DNA from: Nitrospirae bacterium CG02_land_8_20_14_3_00_41_53
GTDB taxonomy: Bacteria; Nitrospirota; Thermodesulfovibrionia; Thermodesulfovibrionales; SM23-35
Direction: 5' to 3'
DNA length: 33,438 nt
NCBI GenBank assembly: GCA_002780895.1
Contig: PEUB01000098.1
Location: 1-33,438 of the forward strand
In this document: piece after piece, positions 24,994 through 33,204 of the stretch
Layout: every line of letters begins with the position of its first letter
Numbering within the stretch: the stretch's first letter is position 1
Position numbers and translations under genes: made by a program
Notes under the pieces: generated by a model
What the model was told of the DNA's origin: nothing
Seen by the model: only the letters and a program-made list of their open reading frames with translations
The model's database searches: none

Positions 24994-26028
24994 ATGGCAC
25001 GTCATGATCTTTCTATTCCGTCTCATTTCAAACCAGATAAAGTTGGTGAGGTTTGGAAAGTTCCCTATCAGGAAAGGGCTGAGGAGGTCAGGAAGTGGGC
25101 GGAGAAACATAACATAATATCTGCTGCCAATGACGTATTCAAGGTCTGTTTAGTAGCCGTAGACATACAAAATACGTTTTGTATCCCTGGTTTTGAGTTA
25201 TATGTGGGCGGACGTTCAGGCACAGGAGCGATTGACGATAACAGAAGGCTGTGTGAATTCATTTACCGAAATCTTGATGTGATAACTCAGATTTGTCCAA
25301 CGATGGATACACACCAAGCAATGCAGATTTTTCATTCCATCTATTTGGTCAACGATAAGGGGGAACATCCGGCACCTTTCACGCTCATTTCCGAAGAAGA
25401 TGTTCAGAAAGGCGTTTGGAGATTTAACCCTTCGCTTTGTTATAGTTTTCAGATCAACGAGGAATACGGGCGGCGACACCTTCTGTACTATACGAAAAAA
25501 CTGAAGGAAGGTGGTAAATATGATCTTACCATATGGCCATATCATGCTATGTTAGGCGGTATCGGCCATGCCCTGGTTGCGTCTGTTGAGGAAGCGATCT
25601 TTTTCCATGGAATAGCCCGATATAGTCAGCCTGATTTTCATATCAAAGGAGACAAGCCATTTACTGAGCATTACTCTGTTCTTGGTCCAGAGGTATTAGA
25701 ATGCCCGGCGGGAGAGCCAATTGCCCAGAAGAACGACAAGTTTTTCCAGAAGCTTGTACAATTTGATGCTGTCATCATCGCCGGACAAGCCAAGAGTCAT
25801 TGTGTGGCATGGACAATCGACGACCTGTTAGAAGACATTCTTGCTCGGGATAGGCAGCTGGTAGAGAAAGTATATCTCCTAAAAGATTGTACATCTCCAG
25901 TCGTTGTACCTGGAGTCATAGATTATATGGATCAGGCTAACGCCGCATTCCGGAGATTTGCCGATGCCGGAATGCATGTGATCTGCTCTACTGATCCCAT
26001 CGAAAACTGGCCTGGCATCAAGTTGTGA
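24994..26028 (+). CDS. Long nicotinamidase/isochorismatase-like cysteine hydrolase
   Basis: This 344-residue protein is larger than the usual ~200 for this superfamily, with extra segments before and inside the core. Core features are the catalytic Asp in VAVDIQNTF (D57), a nicotinamidase-type metal set D105-x-H107-x6-H114 (MDTHQAMQIFH), WPYHAMLGGIGHALV, and the nucleophile Cys in AGQAKSHCVAWTIDDLLED. I start at the ATG at 24994 with AAGGAGA upstream rather than at the earlier ATG at 24967, which overlaps coaD. Deamidation of nicotinamide in NAD salvage is the most likely activity, given the metal ligands. Other cysteine hydrolases of the family cannot be excluded. Confidence 0.8.
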   Translation: MARHDLSIPSHFKPDKVGEVWKVPYQERAEEVRKWAEKHNIISAANDVFKVCLVAVDIQNTFCIPGFELYVGGRSGTGAIDDNRRLCEFIYRNLDVITQICPTMDTHQAMQIFHSIYLVNDKGEHPAPFTLISEEDVQKGVWRFNPSLCYSFQINEEYGRRHLLYYTKKLKEGGKYDLTIWPYHAMLGGIGHALVASVEEAIFFHGIARYSQPDFHIKGDKPFTEHYSVLGPEVLECPAGEPIAQKNDKFFQKLVQFDAVIIAGQAKSHCVAWTIDDLLEDILARDRQLVEKVYLLKDCTSPVVVPGVIDYMDQANAAFRRFADAGMHVICSTDPIENWPGIKL

Positions 26029-26053
26029 GGGATTAGAGGAACACATATTCTTA

Positions 26054-26081
26054 TTGACAGACAAAGTTTTTACGATACAAT
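26054..26081 (+). promoter_or_regulatory. Sigma70-type promoter of the rubrerythrin/flavodiiron operon
   Basis: A consensus TTGACA (26054-26059) and TACAAT (26076-26081) are 16 bases apart. The leader that follows carries two ribosome-binding-like sites, AAGGAGA near 26119 and AAGGAGG near 26132. Confidence 0.65.
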
Positions 26082-26144
26082 TTAATTAAAAGGTTCAAAA
26101 TAAAACAAACAATCAAAAAAGGAGAAATTAATAAGGAGGTAAAT

Positions 26145-26285
26145 ATGCAGCCATTTATATTCCAGACGTTTTTTATTATTTTATGGGGCATCCTTATTGT
26201 TTCTGGTGCTTCAGCTCAAGAATGTGTGGACTGCCATAAACAGATTATAAAGATATATAAAAGGAGACATGATGGATGCCATTAA
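26145..26285 (+). CDS. 46-residue exported peptide with one haem-binding CxxCH motif
   Basis: A strong AAGGAGG lies 6 bases before the ATG. The product is a signal peptide (MQPFIFQTFFIILWGILIVS to GASAQ) and a short tail, ECVDCHKQIIKIYKRRHDGC-H. CVDCH is a c-type haem site like the first motif of multihaem cytochromes, but the chain stops after 20 residues. It overlaps the start of the next gene by 17 bases. It may be a truncated cytochrome kept as a leader that couples translation to the rubrerythrin-like gene, or a genuine micro-cytochrome. Confidence 0.55.
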   Translation: MQPFIFQTFFIILWGILIVSGASAQECVDCHKQIIKIYKRRHDGCH

Positions 26286-26775
26286 AATAGCTATAAAGAC
26301 AGAGACTGATGCAATCGCCTTCTATAAGGAGGCCGCAGAAAAGACAAGACATCCGATCGGGAAAAAAATGTTCCTGTCAATCATGGAAGATGAAGAGGGA
26401 CATCTTGAAAACTTTGAGTGCATATTAGAGGGGCTCGATATAAAGGTACATGATCTTGCAAGACCAATGGAAAGGATGAAGAACGTCTTTGAAGAGAATA
26501 AGGATGCCTTGCTTGAAAAGATTGAGTCGACAACAGATGAAATGGAGGCTCTGAAGATTGCCATGCAGATGGAGAAGGACAGCATTGAGTTCTATAAGAA
26601 AGCAGTAAATGAGGTTCAAACTCCAAAGGAAAAAGCTCTCTTTGAGAAGCTTATCAAAGAGGAACAGCAGCACTATGACATATTTGCAAATACATACTTT
26701 TTCCTTTCAGACTCTGGAAGCTGGTTCATGTGGGAGGAGCACAGCATTGTAGATGGCGGGACTCCCTGGGCATGA
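26269..26775 (+). CDS. Rubrerythrin-like ferritin-fold diiron protein
   Basis: The 168 residues form a four-helix bundle with paired ExxH motifs: ETDAIAFYKEAAEKT with EDEEGHLENFE in the first half, and EKDSIEFYKKAV with KEEQQHYDIF in the second. The ending WFMWEEHSIVDGGTPWA is typical of this subfamily. No rubredoxin domain is present. It probably handles peroxide or O2 in the cytoplasm with reducing power from elsewhere. AAAAGGAGACATG precedes the start; two adjacent ATG codons occur and the first is used here. Confidence 0.9.
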   Translation: MMDAIKIAIKTETDAIAFYKEAAEKTRHPIGKKMFLSIMEDEEGHLENFECILEGLDIKVHDLARPMERMKNVFEENKDALLEKIESTTDEMEALKIAMQMEKDSIEFYKKAVNEVQTPKEKALFEKLIKEEQQHYDIFANTYFFLSDSGSWFMWEEHSIVDGGTPWA

Positions 26776-26841
26776 TATAAAAGTTCTGGGTTAATTTTAA
26801 AATTATATTAACCTAAATGTTACAAAAAAGACAGGGCAGAT

Positions 26842-27027
26842 GTGCTAAAAAAACCCGTCAAAGCGAAAGGAATTTATTATGATATACATGACTGCAAATC
26901 TCACGGTAAGTGTGTTTTGGATAGAGGCTGGCTGACCATGCAAAAGGTCTCTAAGGAGTCGCTGGACGGCCTTTTTCAGCACATCTGCCCTGTCAATAAT
27001 AGTACTTTTATACAACTGGTGGGTTAA
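26842..27027 (+). CDS. Unrecognised 61-residue Cys-containing protein
   Basis: It starts with GTG after a CAGGG site. The sequence has three cysteines, DCKSHGKC and HICPV, in an arrangement that could bind a metal or a small Fe-S cluster, with basic residues at the N-terminus (LKKPVKAKG). It lies between two oxygen-defence genes on the same strand with short gaps. I do not recognise the family. Confidence 0.6.
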   Translation: MLKKPVKAKGIYYDIHDCKSHGKCVLDRGWLTMQKVSKESLDGLFQHICPVNNSTFIQLVG

Positions 27028-27064
27028 GTATCAATAAATCATTATTAGAAAAGGAGACTTAAAA

Positions 27065-28249
27065 ATGGCTGCAAGAGAAATAAAAACCGGTATTTACTCA
27101 GTCGGTGCAATAGACTGGGATAGAAGATTATTTGATGAACTTATACCGCTTCCCGACGGAACAAGTTATAACTCCTATCTGATAAAAGGCAGTGAAAAAA
27201 CAACGTTGATAGATACTGTTGACCCAACAAAAGAATATGAACTTATAAGTAATCTTGGGAAACTTGGCATTAAGGTTATTGATTATGTTATTGCTAACCA
27301 CGCTGAGCAGGATCATTCAGGGTCAATACCGAAAATCCTGGAGCTTTATCCAGATGCTAAGGTTGTAACTAATCCAAAATGCAAAGACTTTCTCAAGGAT
27401 TTACTTTTAATCCCTGAGGACAAATTTATAACTATTAATGACAGGGAAACGGTTTCGCTGGGGAATAAAACACTGGAATTTATTTCAGCACCCTGGGTTC
27501 ACTGGCCTGAGACAATGTTTACTTTTCTGAAAGAGGATAAAATCTTATTCACCTGCGATTTTTTAGGTTCACATCTTGCAGCAAGCGAATTGTTTGTATC
27601 GGACGAGGCAAAAGTATATGAGTCAGCCAAGCGATACTATGCAGAGATTATGATGCCATTTAGAACGAGTATAAAGAAACATCTGGAAGTCATAAAGGGA
27701 TTAGAAGTCGAAATAATTGCGCCAAGCCATGGTTTAGTTTACCCAAGGCCTGAATTCATCCTGAATGCATACAAAGAATGGGTTTCAGATGAAGTAAAGA
27801 ATGAGGTAATTATCCCGTATATCTCAATGCATGGCAGTACGAAAAAAATGGTAGATTACCTTGTAGATGTTTTAATTGAAAGATGTATAAATGTAAAGCC
27901 ATTTAATTTGACTAAGACAGATATTGGAGAACTGGCAATTTCCCTTGTGGATGCTGCTACTATAATAATAGCTTCGCCTACTGTTCTCGCCGGTACACAT
28001 CCGTATGTTGCTCATGCGACTTTTCTTGTGAATGCACTGAGACCGAAATTGAGATTTGCATCTGTAATCGGTTCTTATGGCTGGGGTGGAAGAATGCTGG
28101 AGCAGATTAAAGGGATGTTGACAAATCTCAAGATAGATGTCATTGAACCAGTTATCATAAAAGGTTTCCCAAGAGGGGAAGCTTTAAAAGCACTGGATGA
28201 GTTAGCAGATAATATTTTGAAGAAGCATAAAGAATACAATATTACCTAA
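27065..28249 (+). CDS. Flavodiiron protein (O2/NO reductase)
   Basis: The N-terminal metallo-beta-lactamase diiron domain has HAEQDH (79-84), WVHWPET, CDFLGSH and APSHG ligands. A flavodoxin domain follows from about residue 255 (YISMHGSTKKMVDYLVD, then ASPTVLAGTHPYV and GSYGWGG). Length 394 is standard for the two-domain A-type. It reduces O2 to water or NO to N2O in anaerobes. AAAAGGAGAC precedes the ATG. Its place behind the rubrerythrin-like gene makes an oxygen-defence operon. Its stop codon overlaps that of the convergent peptidase. Confidence 0.96.
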   Translation: MAAREIKTGIYSVGAIDWDRRLFDELIPLPDGTSYNSYLIKGSEKTTLIDTVDPTKEYELISNLGKLGIKVIDYVIANHAEQDHSGSIPKILELYPDAKVVTNPKCKDFLKDLLLIPEDKFITINDRETVSLGNKTLEFISAPWVHWPETMFTFLKEDKILFTCDFLGSHLAASELFVSDEAKVYESAKRYYAEIMMPFRTSIKKHLEVIKGLEVEIIAPSHGLVYPRPEFILNAYKEWVSDEVKNEVIIPYISMHGSTKKMVDYLVDVLIERCINVKPFNLTKTDIGELAISLVDAATIIIASPTVLAGTHPYVAHATFLVNALRPKLRFASVIGSYGWGGRMLEQIKGMLTNLKIDVIEPVIIKGFPRGEALKALDELADNILKKHKEYNIT

Positions 28250-30039
28250 ATTTTGCCTAATTTTCCGGCTAATTTTGTGGTTTCCTGTAATAAGGTTTCT
28301 ACTTCATTAAGTCCTTTGTTCCAGAAACTTCTGTCTGTTATATCCACGCCGAGTTTTTTGAAAATATTTTTTGGAGAATCTGATAATCCGGCTGATAAAA
28401 ACTCTTTAACCTTTTCTATAAATTTCGGCTTGTCTTTAACAGAATTCTGAAGTGACTTAGATATCAACAGACCGCTTGCATATGAATAAACATAGAAGAA
28501 GCTTCGGATATGGCTCCAATATACCCACCAATTTTTTGAGCCGGCAGACTGTTCAACGGAATCTCCCATATACGACGACATGTGTTTCTGGAAAAGTCTT
28601 CCTATTTCTTCCTTTGATAAATAACCTTTTTGTCTGAATTCCTGATGAAGTTCCTGTTCAAATTTATAGCAAGCTACCTGCCTGAAAATAGTTGAAACGT
28701 CATCATTCAGTTTCATCACCATGATGGAAAGCCCTAACTCATCGTCAGCCTGCTTGAGTATTTCTTGAAGCACAAAATCTTCCATAAAGGTACTCGCAAC
28801 CTCGGCTGTGGATGTCGGTGTCCCAAAATTCAGGGCATTCTGTTTTTCCTTGATCAGCTCATTATTTATTCCATGTCCCAGTTCATGGGCTAAGGTCAGG
28901 ACATCACGGAGTTTTTCAGTATGGTTCAAAAGAATATAGGTCGGCTGTGAAATAAGGTGATGAGCACAAAATGCACCGCTTACCTTTCCTTTTCTCGGGT
29001 AAACATCAAACTGGTTATTTCCCATAAATCCGGTAAGAATATCAGCAAACTCATTGTCAAGATTTTTAAAGGCTTTATGAATGAGTTTAATAGATTCATT
29101 ATAGGGAAATTTTTTATTGATATTCCCATATTCCACATTCCTTTCATGGTATTTCAATATTTTGACTCTCATAAGCCTGGCCTTTAACCCATAATACCTT
29201 GAAGGAATATCGAACCTGCCAGAAACTGTTTTTATAAGGGCATCTACAATTTCACTGTCTATATCATCACTTATGTGTCTCGTAAGGTCTGGCCTTGATA
29301 CCTTGCGGAGCTCGTCATCTACCTTTTTGTTTGTTAGTACAGAATTAATTTCCGTCTCAGCAACTTCAGCGTTTTTGTCTAATATATCGTTGAATGCCTT
29401 TGCTGCTGAATCTCTCACCTTCTTATTTTTACTGTTCATCAGGCTAAGTATTTCTGAAAAAGTCTTAACACCTTTGCTGCCATCCTCCAGTATAATCTTT
29501 CTTTCTTCCTTTGCCAGAAAACCAGACGTCATCTTTACCCAGTTAGAATAGGAAGTTGATGTCTTGAGGTTCAAAATCTTTTCTTCAGGTTCACTGAGTA
29601 AATATCTGGATCCTGCAAATATGCGCTCCAGAAGATGCTTATAATCTTTCAGTCCAATGTATTCAAGAAATTTTGTTTGATATCTTTTGAGGATATTGGC
29701 TATTCGAAGGTGAAAAAACTGGATGTCATTTTCTATCCTTTTGCTGAAACTTTCAATCTTATTGAAATTAGCTTTAAGATTTGGGTCATTCTGATCCTGC
29801 ATGGTTCTGAGCCAGAAATAATATCCTTCGTTTCCGTCAGTGCCACATTCTCTTTTCCATATTTCATATTCATCCAACGCTTGCTTGAGTATCGCAGGGT
29901 CTTTGAGATAATCTTTACGGTCTTTCCACTTATTAATAAAGATATAGCTTTTTTGTTCGACTATCTTTCTTTTTTCTTTTATTCCCGGATCATCATCACT
30001 TTCAAGAAGCTGTTTAAGATTCCATATAATCTGTTTCAT
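28246..30039 (-). CDS. pepF: M3-family metallopeptidase (oligoendopeptidase F type)
   Basis: The zinc motif HELGH (in TLAHELGHGINN) and the downstream Glu helix (STAEVASTFMEDFVLQ) identify an M3 peptidase. The long helical N-terminal half is typical of PepF. Length 597 is normal. No signal peptide is seen, so it should act on cytoplasmic oligopeptides. It is convergent with the flavodiiron gene and the stop codons overlap by four bases. GGAATTTGG precedes the ATG, a weak ribosome binding site. Confidence 0.93.
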   Translation of the reverse strand: MKQIIWNLKQLLESDDDPGIKEKRKIVEQKSYIFINKWKDRKDYLKDPAILKQALDEYEIWKRECGTDGNEGYYFWLRTMQDQNDPNLKANFNKIESFSKRIENDIQFFHLRIANILKRYQTKFLEYIGLKDYKHLLERIFAGSRYLLSEPEEKILNLKTSTSYSNWVKMTSGFLAKEERKIILEDGSKGVKTFSEILSLMNSKNKKVRDSAAKAFNDILDKNAEVAETEINSVLTNKKVDDELRKVSRPDLTRHISDDIDSEIVDALIKTVSGRFDIPSRYYGLKARLMRVKILKYHERNVEYGNINKKFPYNESIKLIHKAFKNLDNEFADILTGFMGNNQFDVYPRKGKVSGAFCAHHLISQPTYILLNHTEKLRDVLTLAHELGHGINNELIKEKQNALNFGTPTSTAEVASTFMEDFVLQEILKQADDELGLSIMVMKLNDDVSTIFRQVACYKFEQELHQEFRQKGYLSKEEIGRLFQKHMSSYMGDSVEQSAGSKNWWVYWSHIRSFFYVYSYASGLLISKSLQNSVKDKPKFIEKVKEFLSAGLSDSPKNIFKKLGVDITDRSFWNKGLNEVETLLQETTKLAGKLGKI

Positions 30040-30207
30040 CCAAATTCCTTTCTAATTCCTTATCCATATTTTAATTTATCTCTTTACTTGCAAATACTGT
30101 CAGGTAATTATAAATTATAAGCATGGCAAAAGGTAAGAAATATTATTTATGTTGTGGCGAGGATGTTCCTTACAATATAGTAGTACGGAACGAGAGAAGG
30201 GAAAATT

Positions 30208-30642
30208 ATGAAATACCAAATAGGGAATACCGGACGGCTTATTGTAGCAAGATTTGAAGATAGAGAGGATGCACTTAAAAACATTACTGATATTGCAAAA
30301 AAGGAGAATATAAGAAGCGCGGTATTTTATCTCATAGGAGGTCTCAGGCAGGGTAGGGTTGTTGTTGGACCGGAAAAGGAAGAGCTGCCTCCAAAACCTG
30401 TATGGAGGGAGATAAAAGAGAGCCATGAGGTTTTGGGCATAGGCACCATATTCTGGCAGGAAGATGAGCCTAAGATTCATTTCCACGGGGCATTTGGGAA
30501 AAAGGATATGATAAAGGTTGGCTGCCTCAGGGAAACCTCTGAGACATTCCTTGTTCTCGAGGCTGTTATTATGGAGATAGAAGGAATTGATGCCAGAAGA
30601 GAGTTTGATCAGGCATCAGGGTTAACTCTTTTAAAGTTATAG
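30208..30642 (+). CDS. DUF296/PPC-domain protein
   Basis: The 144 residues match the plant-and-prokaryote-conserved (PPC, DUF296) domain: RFEDREDALKNITDIA, ENIRSAVFYLIGGLRQG, then HFHGAFGKKDMIKVGCL with His residues in the usual trimer metal position, and LVLEAVIMEIEG. The GAGAAGGGAAAATT before the ATG is the ribosome binding site. Bacterial members are trimeric and often lack known function; some are called DNA-binding by analogy only. It is divergent from the peptidase gene and I see no functional link to neighbours. Confidence 0.88.
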   Translation: MKYQIGNTGRLIVARFEDREDALKNITDIAKKENIRSAVFYLIGGLRQGRVVVGPEKEELPPKPVWREIKESHEVLGIGTIFWQEDEPKIHFHGAFGKKDMIKVGCLRETSETFLVLEAVIMEIEGIDARREFDQASGLTLLKL

Positions 30643-30667
30643 AGGAATAGCTTTGATGAAAAGGAAT

Positions 30668-31309
30668 TTAATCTTTTGTCTTTTGCTTTAAGAGTTCTAC
30701 TACCTCCTCGTCGCTTACCTGAGAAAAATCCTGATAATAGTTGCCTATAGCCATAAACCCAAAAGGTGTCTCGGTGCAGACCCATTCATCAACCATCTGC
30801 TTAATTCCTTCTTCTGCATCTTCTGATGAAACAGGCAGGGCAGCAACAAGCCTGACTATTTTTTCCTTTTTCAGAGTGGATATAGCAGCCTTTATAGTTG
30901 CGCCGGTTGCAACACCATCATCAACCAGTATAATGATCTTTCCATCAAGGGGAGGGATACCTTTTCCGCTGCGATAAAGGGTTATCCTTCTTGAGATCTC
31001 CTTCTTTTGTCTTAAAATTTCCTCTTCAATATAATCCTTAGAAACCTTGTAGGCTGAAATGATATCTTCATTTAATACAACAGCACCTGTCTCTGAGACT
31101 GCACCTATGGCAAGCTCAGGCTGACCTGGAAAACCGATTTTTCTGATTATTATTATGTCGAGAGGACAATTCAATGCCTTTGCGACTTCATAACCAATAA
31201 CAACCCCTCCTCTCGGAAGGGCAAGCACAAGCACATCTTCTCTGTCTTTGTATTCTGTCAATCTCGAAACAAGCTGTATCCCAGCGTCTTTTCTATCTTT
31301 ATAAATCAT
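30668..31309 (-). CDS. Phosphoribosyltransferase-family protein
   Basis: The PRPP-binding loop is IILVDDGVATGATIKAAI (about 125-142). The N-terminal part has VLALPRGGVVIGYEVAKAL and DIIIIRKIGFPGQPELAIGAV, as in the large group of bacterial PRTase-like proteins sometimes fused to hydrolases. The base substrate is not evident. It is convergent with the DUF296 gene and its ATG lies just before a repeat-containing intergenic region. Confidence 0.88.
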   Translation of the reverse strand: MIYKDRKDAGIQLVSRLTEYKDREDVLVLALPRGGVVIGYEVAKALNCPLDIIIIRKIGFPGQPELAIGAVSETGAVVLNEDIISAYKVSKDYIEEEILRQKKEISRRITLYRSGKGIPPLDGKIIILVDDGVATGATIKAAISTLKKEKIVRLVAALPVSSEDAEEGIKQMVDEWVCTETPFGFMAIGNYYQDFSQVSDEEVVELLKQKTKD

Positions 31310-31540
31310 GTTTCTTGCCTCATCCTTCTCACTGTATCTGATTAAAGCATATCTAAAAATAATTTACTTTGCAACTCCCTGTCAGGGATGTCAATTAATA
31401 ATATGTGCAAGTTGTATAGACATGGTTCGACAAGCTCACCATGACAGTCACCCTGAGCCTGTCGAAGGGTCACGCCGGTGGGTACGCATGCCCTGTGTCC
31501 ATCTTTTTATGCACTCCTTAAGTTATAATTTTCATTGACT
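31310..31540. other. Divergent intergenic region with one palindromic repeat
   Basis: Between the phosphoribosyltransferase and the L,D-transpeptidase lies a palindrome at 31424-31469 and a TATAAT at 31524-31529, which is too close to the ATG to be an obvious promoter element for a standard leader. The open frame across it encodes VRQAHHDSHPEPVEG, a translation of the repeat, not a gene. Confidence 0.6.
31424..31469. repeat. Palindromic dispersed repeat, third family (TTCGACAAGCTCA type)
   Basis: TTCGACAAGCTCACCATGAC (from 31426) pairs with the later CCCTGAGCCTGTCGAA (ending near 31467). This repeat type is frequent as an intergenic palindrome in environmental bacteria. Confidence 0.85.
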
Positions 31541-32398
31541 ATGAAGAACTTTTTCGTGCTGTTCCTTTTATTTATTTTTATTCCATCAGTCTCTGTGGCT
31601 GATATGATTATAGGTGGAGAGACTGTTTATGTTGTAGAAAAAGGCGATGGTCTCGTACTTATCGGTGCAAAATTGGGAGTCAACTGGAGAAACATAGTGA
31701 AGGAAAACAATCTTGATATTAAAAAACAATGCAGGATTGGGCAGACACTCAGGGTGAACACAAGAAAGATAGTTCCAAAAATAATACAAGACGGTATAGT
31801 AATAAACATCCCTGACAGGATGCTTTATTTTTTTAAAGAAGGCCGGCTTAAGACATCTTTTTCTGTAGGTCTTGGTATGACAAAATGGAAAACTCCTACA
31901 GGAAAATTTAAGGTTATAGGAAAGGAAAAAAATCCAACATGGTATGTACCAAAATCCATTCAGATAGAGATGGAGAGAAAGGGCCAGCCTGTTAAAACGG
32001 TTGTCCCGCCAGGTCCTGACAACCCTCTTGGAAGATATACGGTAAAAATTTCAATACCCGGGATTCTGATCCACGAAACCATATGGCCAACCACTGTTTA
32101 TCAGTTCAGAAGCCACGGCTGTATCAGGGTTCTGCCTGAACATATTGAAAAGTTCTTTGAAGAGGTTGAAATAAACACTCCTGTGGAGATAATATATAGC
32201 CCTGTCAAGGCCGCAGTCTCGGAAGAAGGAAGAGTATTCCTTGAGGCTCACAAAGATGTCTACGGAAACTTGAAAGACCTGAATGCTGAAGCGAGAGGAC
32301 TGATAGAAAAAGCAGGAGTTGTAGATAGAGTAAACTGGCTTAAGGTAGATATAATTCTTAAAGAAAAATCAGGCATTGCGGAGGATATTACATTATGA
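31541..32398 (+). CDS. LysM L,D-transpeptidase (YkuD)
   Basis: A signal peptide (MKNFFVLFLLFIFIPSVSVA) is followed by a LysM domain (about 25-75, VYVVEKGDGLVLIGAKLGVN), then a YkuD catalytic domain with IPDRMLYFFKEGRL, KTPTGKFKVI, ILIHETIWPTT and the nucleophile motif SHGCIRV. It cross-links peptidoglycan or attaches proteins to it in the periplasm. The ATG at 31541 is preferred over a TTG two codons upstream. The stop overlaps the next start (ATGA), so the two cell-wall genes are coupled. Confidence 0.93.
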   Translation: MKNFFVLFLLFIFIPSVSVADMIIGGETVYVVEKGDGLVLIGAKLGVNWRNIVKENNLDIKKQCRIGQTLRVNTRKIVPKIIQDGIVINIPDRMLYFFKEGRLKTSFSVGLGMTKWKTPTGKFKVIGKEKNPTWYVPKSIQIEMERKGQPVKTVVPPGPDNPLGRYTVKISIPGILIHETIWPTTVYQFRSHGCIRVLPEHIEKFFEEVEINTPVEIIYSPVKAAVSEEGRVFLEAHKDVYGNLKDLNAEARGLIEKAGVVDRVNWLKVDIILKEKSGIAEDITL

Positions 32399-32964
32399 TT
32401 TCAAGAAGGAATTTTTTAAAGGCCCTGATAGCCGGGACAGCATTTTATTCGTTTAGAAATGCTTTTGCATCAATAAGTAATCCCCCCTCACCCCACTTTA
32501 GCAAAGCGGGGAAGGGGGGATTTGAAGGTGAAAGAATACTCAAAATGTACAATATCCATACAGGCGAGAGCCTGAATATAAAGTATTATTCGTCAGGCAT
32601 CTACGACCGTGATGCCATTGATAATATAAACTATTTTTTAAGGTGTCATTATACTAATGAAGTAAAAGCCATGGATATAGGGGTTTTAGACCTGCTCTGC
32701 AATATAAAAGACATTGCAGGTAAAGATAGAGAAGTGCAAATAATATCAGGCTATCGCTCGCTCGCTTATAACGAATTTCTGATTAGTCAGGGTAGAAATG
32801 TCAGTAGAAACACTCTTCACCTGCAAGGACTTGCTATTGACTTCTCAATAGAAGGGGTCAGCAATAAAGGGCTTTCCCGTATAGCAAAATCATTTTCAGC
32901 AGGCGGGGTAGGGAAATATCCTGAATTTGTGCATATAGATGTCGGCCGCGTAAGATACTGGTAA
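32395..32964 (+). CDS. Tat-exported DUF882/M15-type peptidoglycan peptidase with repeat insert
   Basis: A twin-arginine signal (SRRNFLKALIAGTAFYSF) is followed by a DUF882 (MepK-like M15) domain: MYNIHTGESLNIKYY, VQIISGYRSLAYNEFL, the metal ligands in TLHLQGLAIDF (His and Asp) and FVHIDVG (His). Residues 29-44 (NPPSPHFSKAGKGGFE) come from a palindromic repeat inserted right after the signal peptide. Total length 189 includes that insert. It overlaps the L,D-transpeptidase by four bases and likely cleaves the 3-3 or 4-3 cross-links its partner makes. Confidence 0.9.
   Translation: MISRRNFLKALIAGTAFYSFRNAFASISNPPSPHFSKAGKGGFEGERILKMYNIHTGESLNIKYYSSGIYDRDAIDNINYFLRCHYTNEVKAMDIGVLDLLCNIKDIAGKDREVQIISGYRSLAYNEFLISQGRNVSRNTLHLQGLAIDFSIEGVSNKGLSRIAKSFSAGGVGKYPEFVHIDVGRVRYW
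32481..32522. repeat. Palindromic CCCC/GGGG element copy at the signal-peptide junction of the M15-type gene
   Basis: Arms CCCCACTTT and AAAGCGGGG (one mismatch) lie at 32491-32511, with TCCCCCCTCA before and AAGGGGGGATTTG after. It is read in frame on the plus strand, giving the same peptide pattern as in NfeD. Confidence 0.9.
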
Positions 32965-33204
32965 TTACCGATATTCAAAATAAGGATCAGAACTTACCTC
33001 TTTAATACTTTCACCTACAACTATTTATTTCTATCAAACCCATGAAATTGCTGATTTCCGGTTGAAGTGAGTATGTAACTGTTCCGTTGGAAAAGAAGCC
33101 TGAAAGGTTTGCGTATAAATCTTTTGCAACGTGTTAGCCGTCTGTTGCAGGCAGTTTTTAAAAGAACGCCCCCCCCTTAGATATTTAAAAAAACACGATG
33201 TTAT
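32965..33204. other. Gene-free stretch
   Basis: I see no coding region, RNA gene or clear promoter here. A run of eight C at about 33169-33176 is the only striking local feature. Confidence 0.5.

Noticed and set aside
26789-26813. Inverted repeat GGTTAAT/ATTAACC after the rubrerythrin-like gene as terminator
   Set aside because: The stem is short and AT-rich, has no T-run, and the next genes appear to be part of the same operon.
30123-30257. Small frame MAKGKKYYLCCGEDVPYN overlapping the DUF296 start
   Set aside because: It has two adjacent Cys and an ATG but no ribosome binding site, and it overlaps a good gene out of frame.
31308-31538. Open frame with VRQAHHDSHPEPVEG
   Set aside because: The peptide is the direct translation of a dispersed palindrome; there is no family match and no ribosome binding site.
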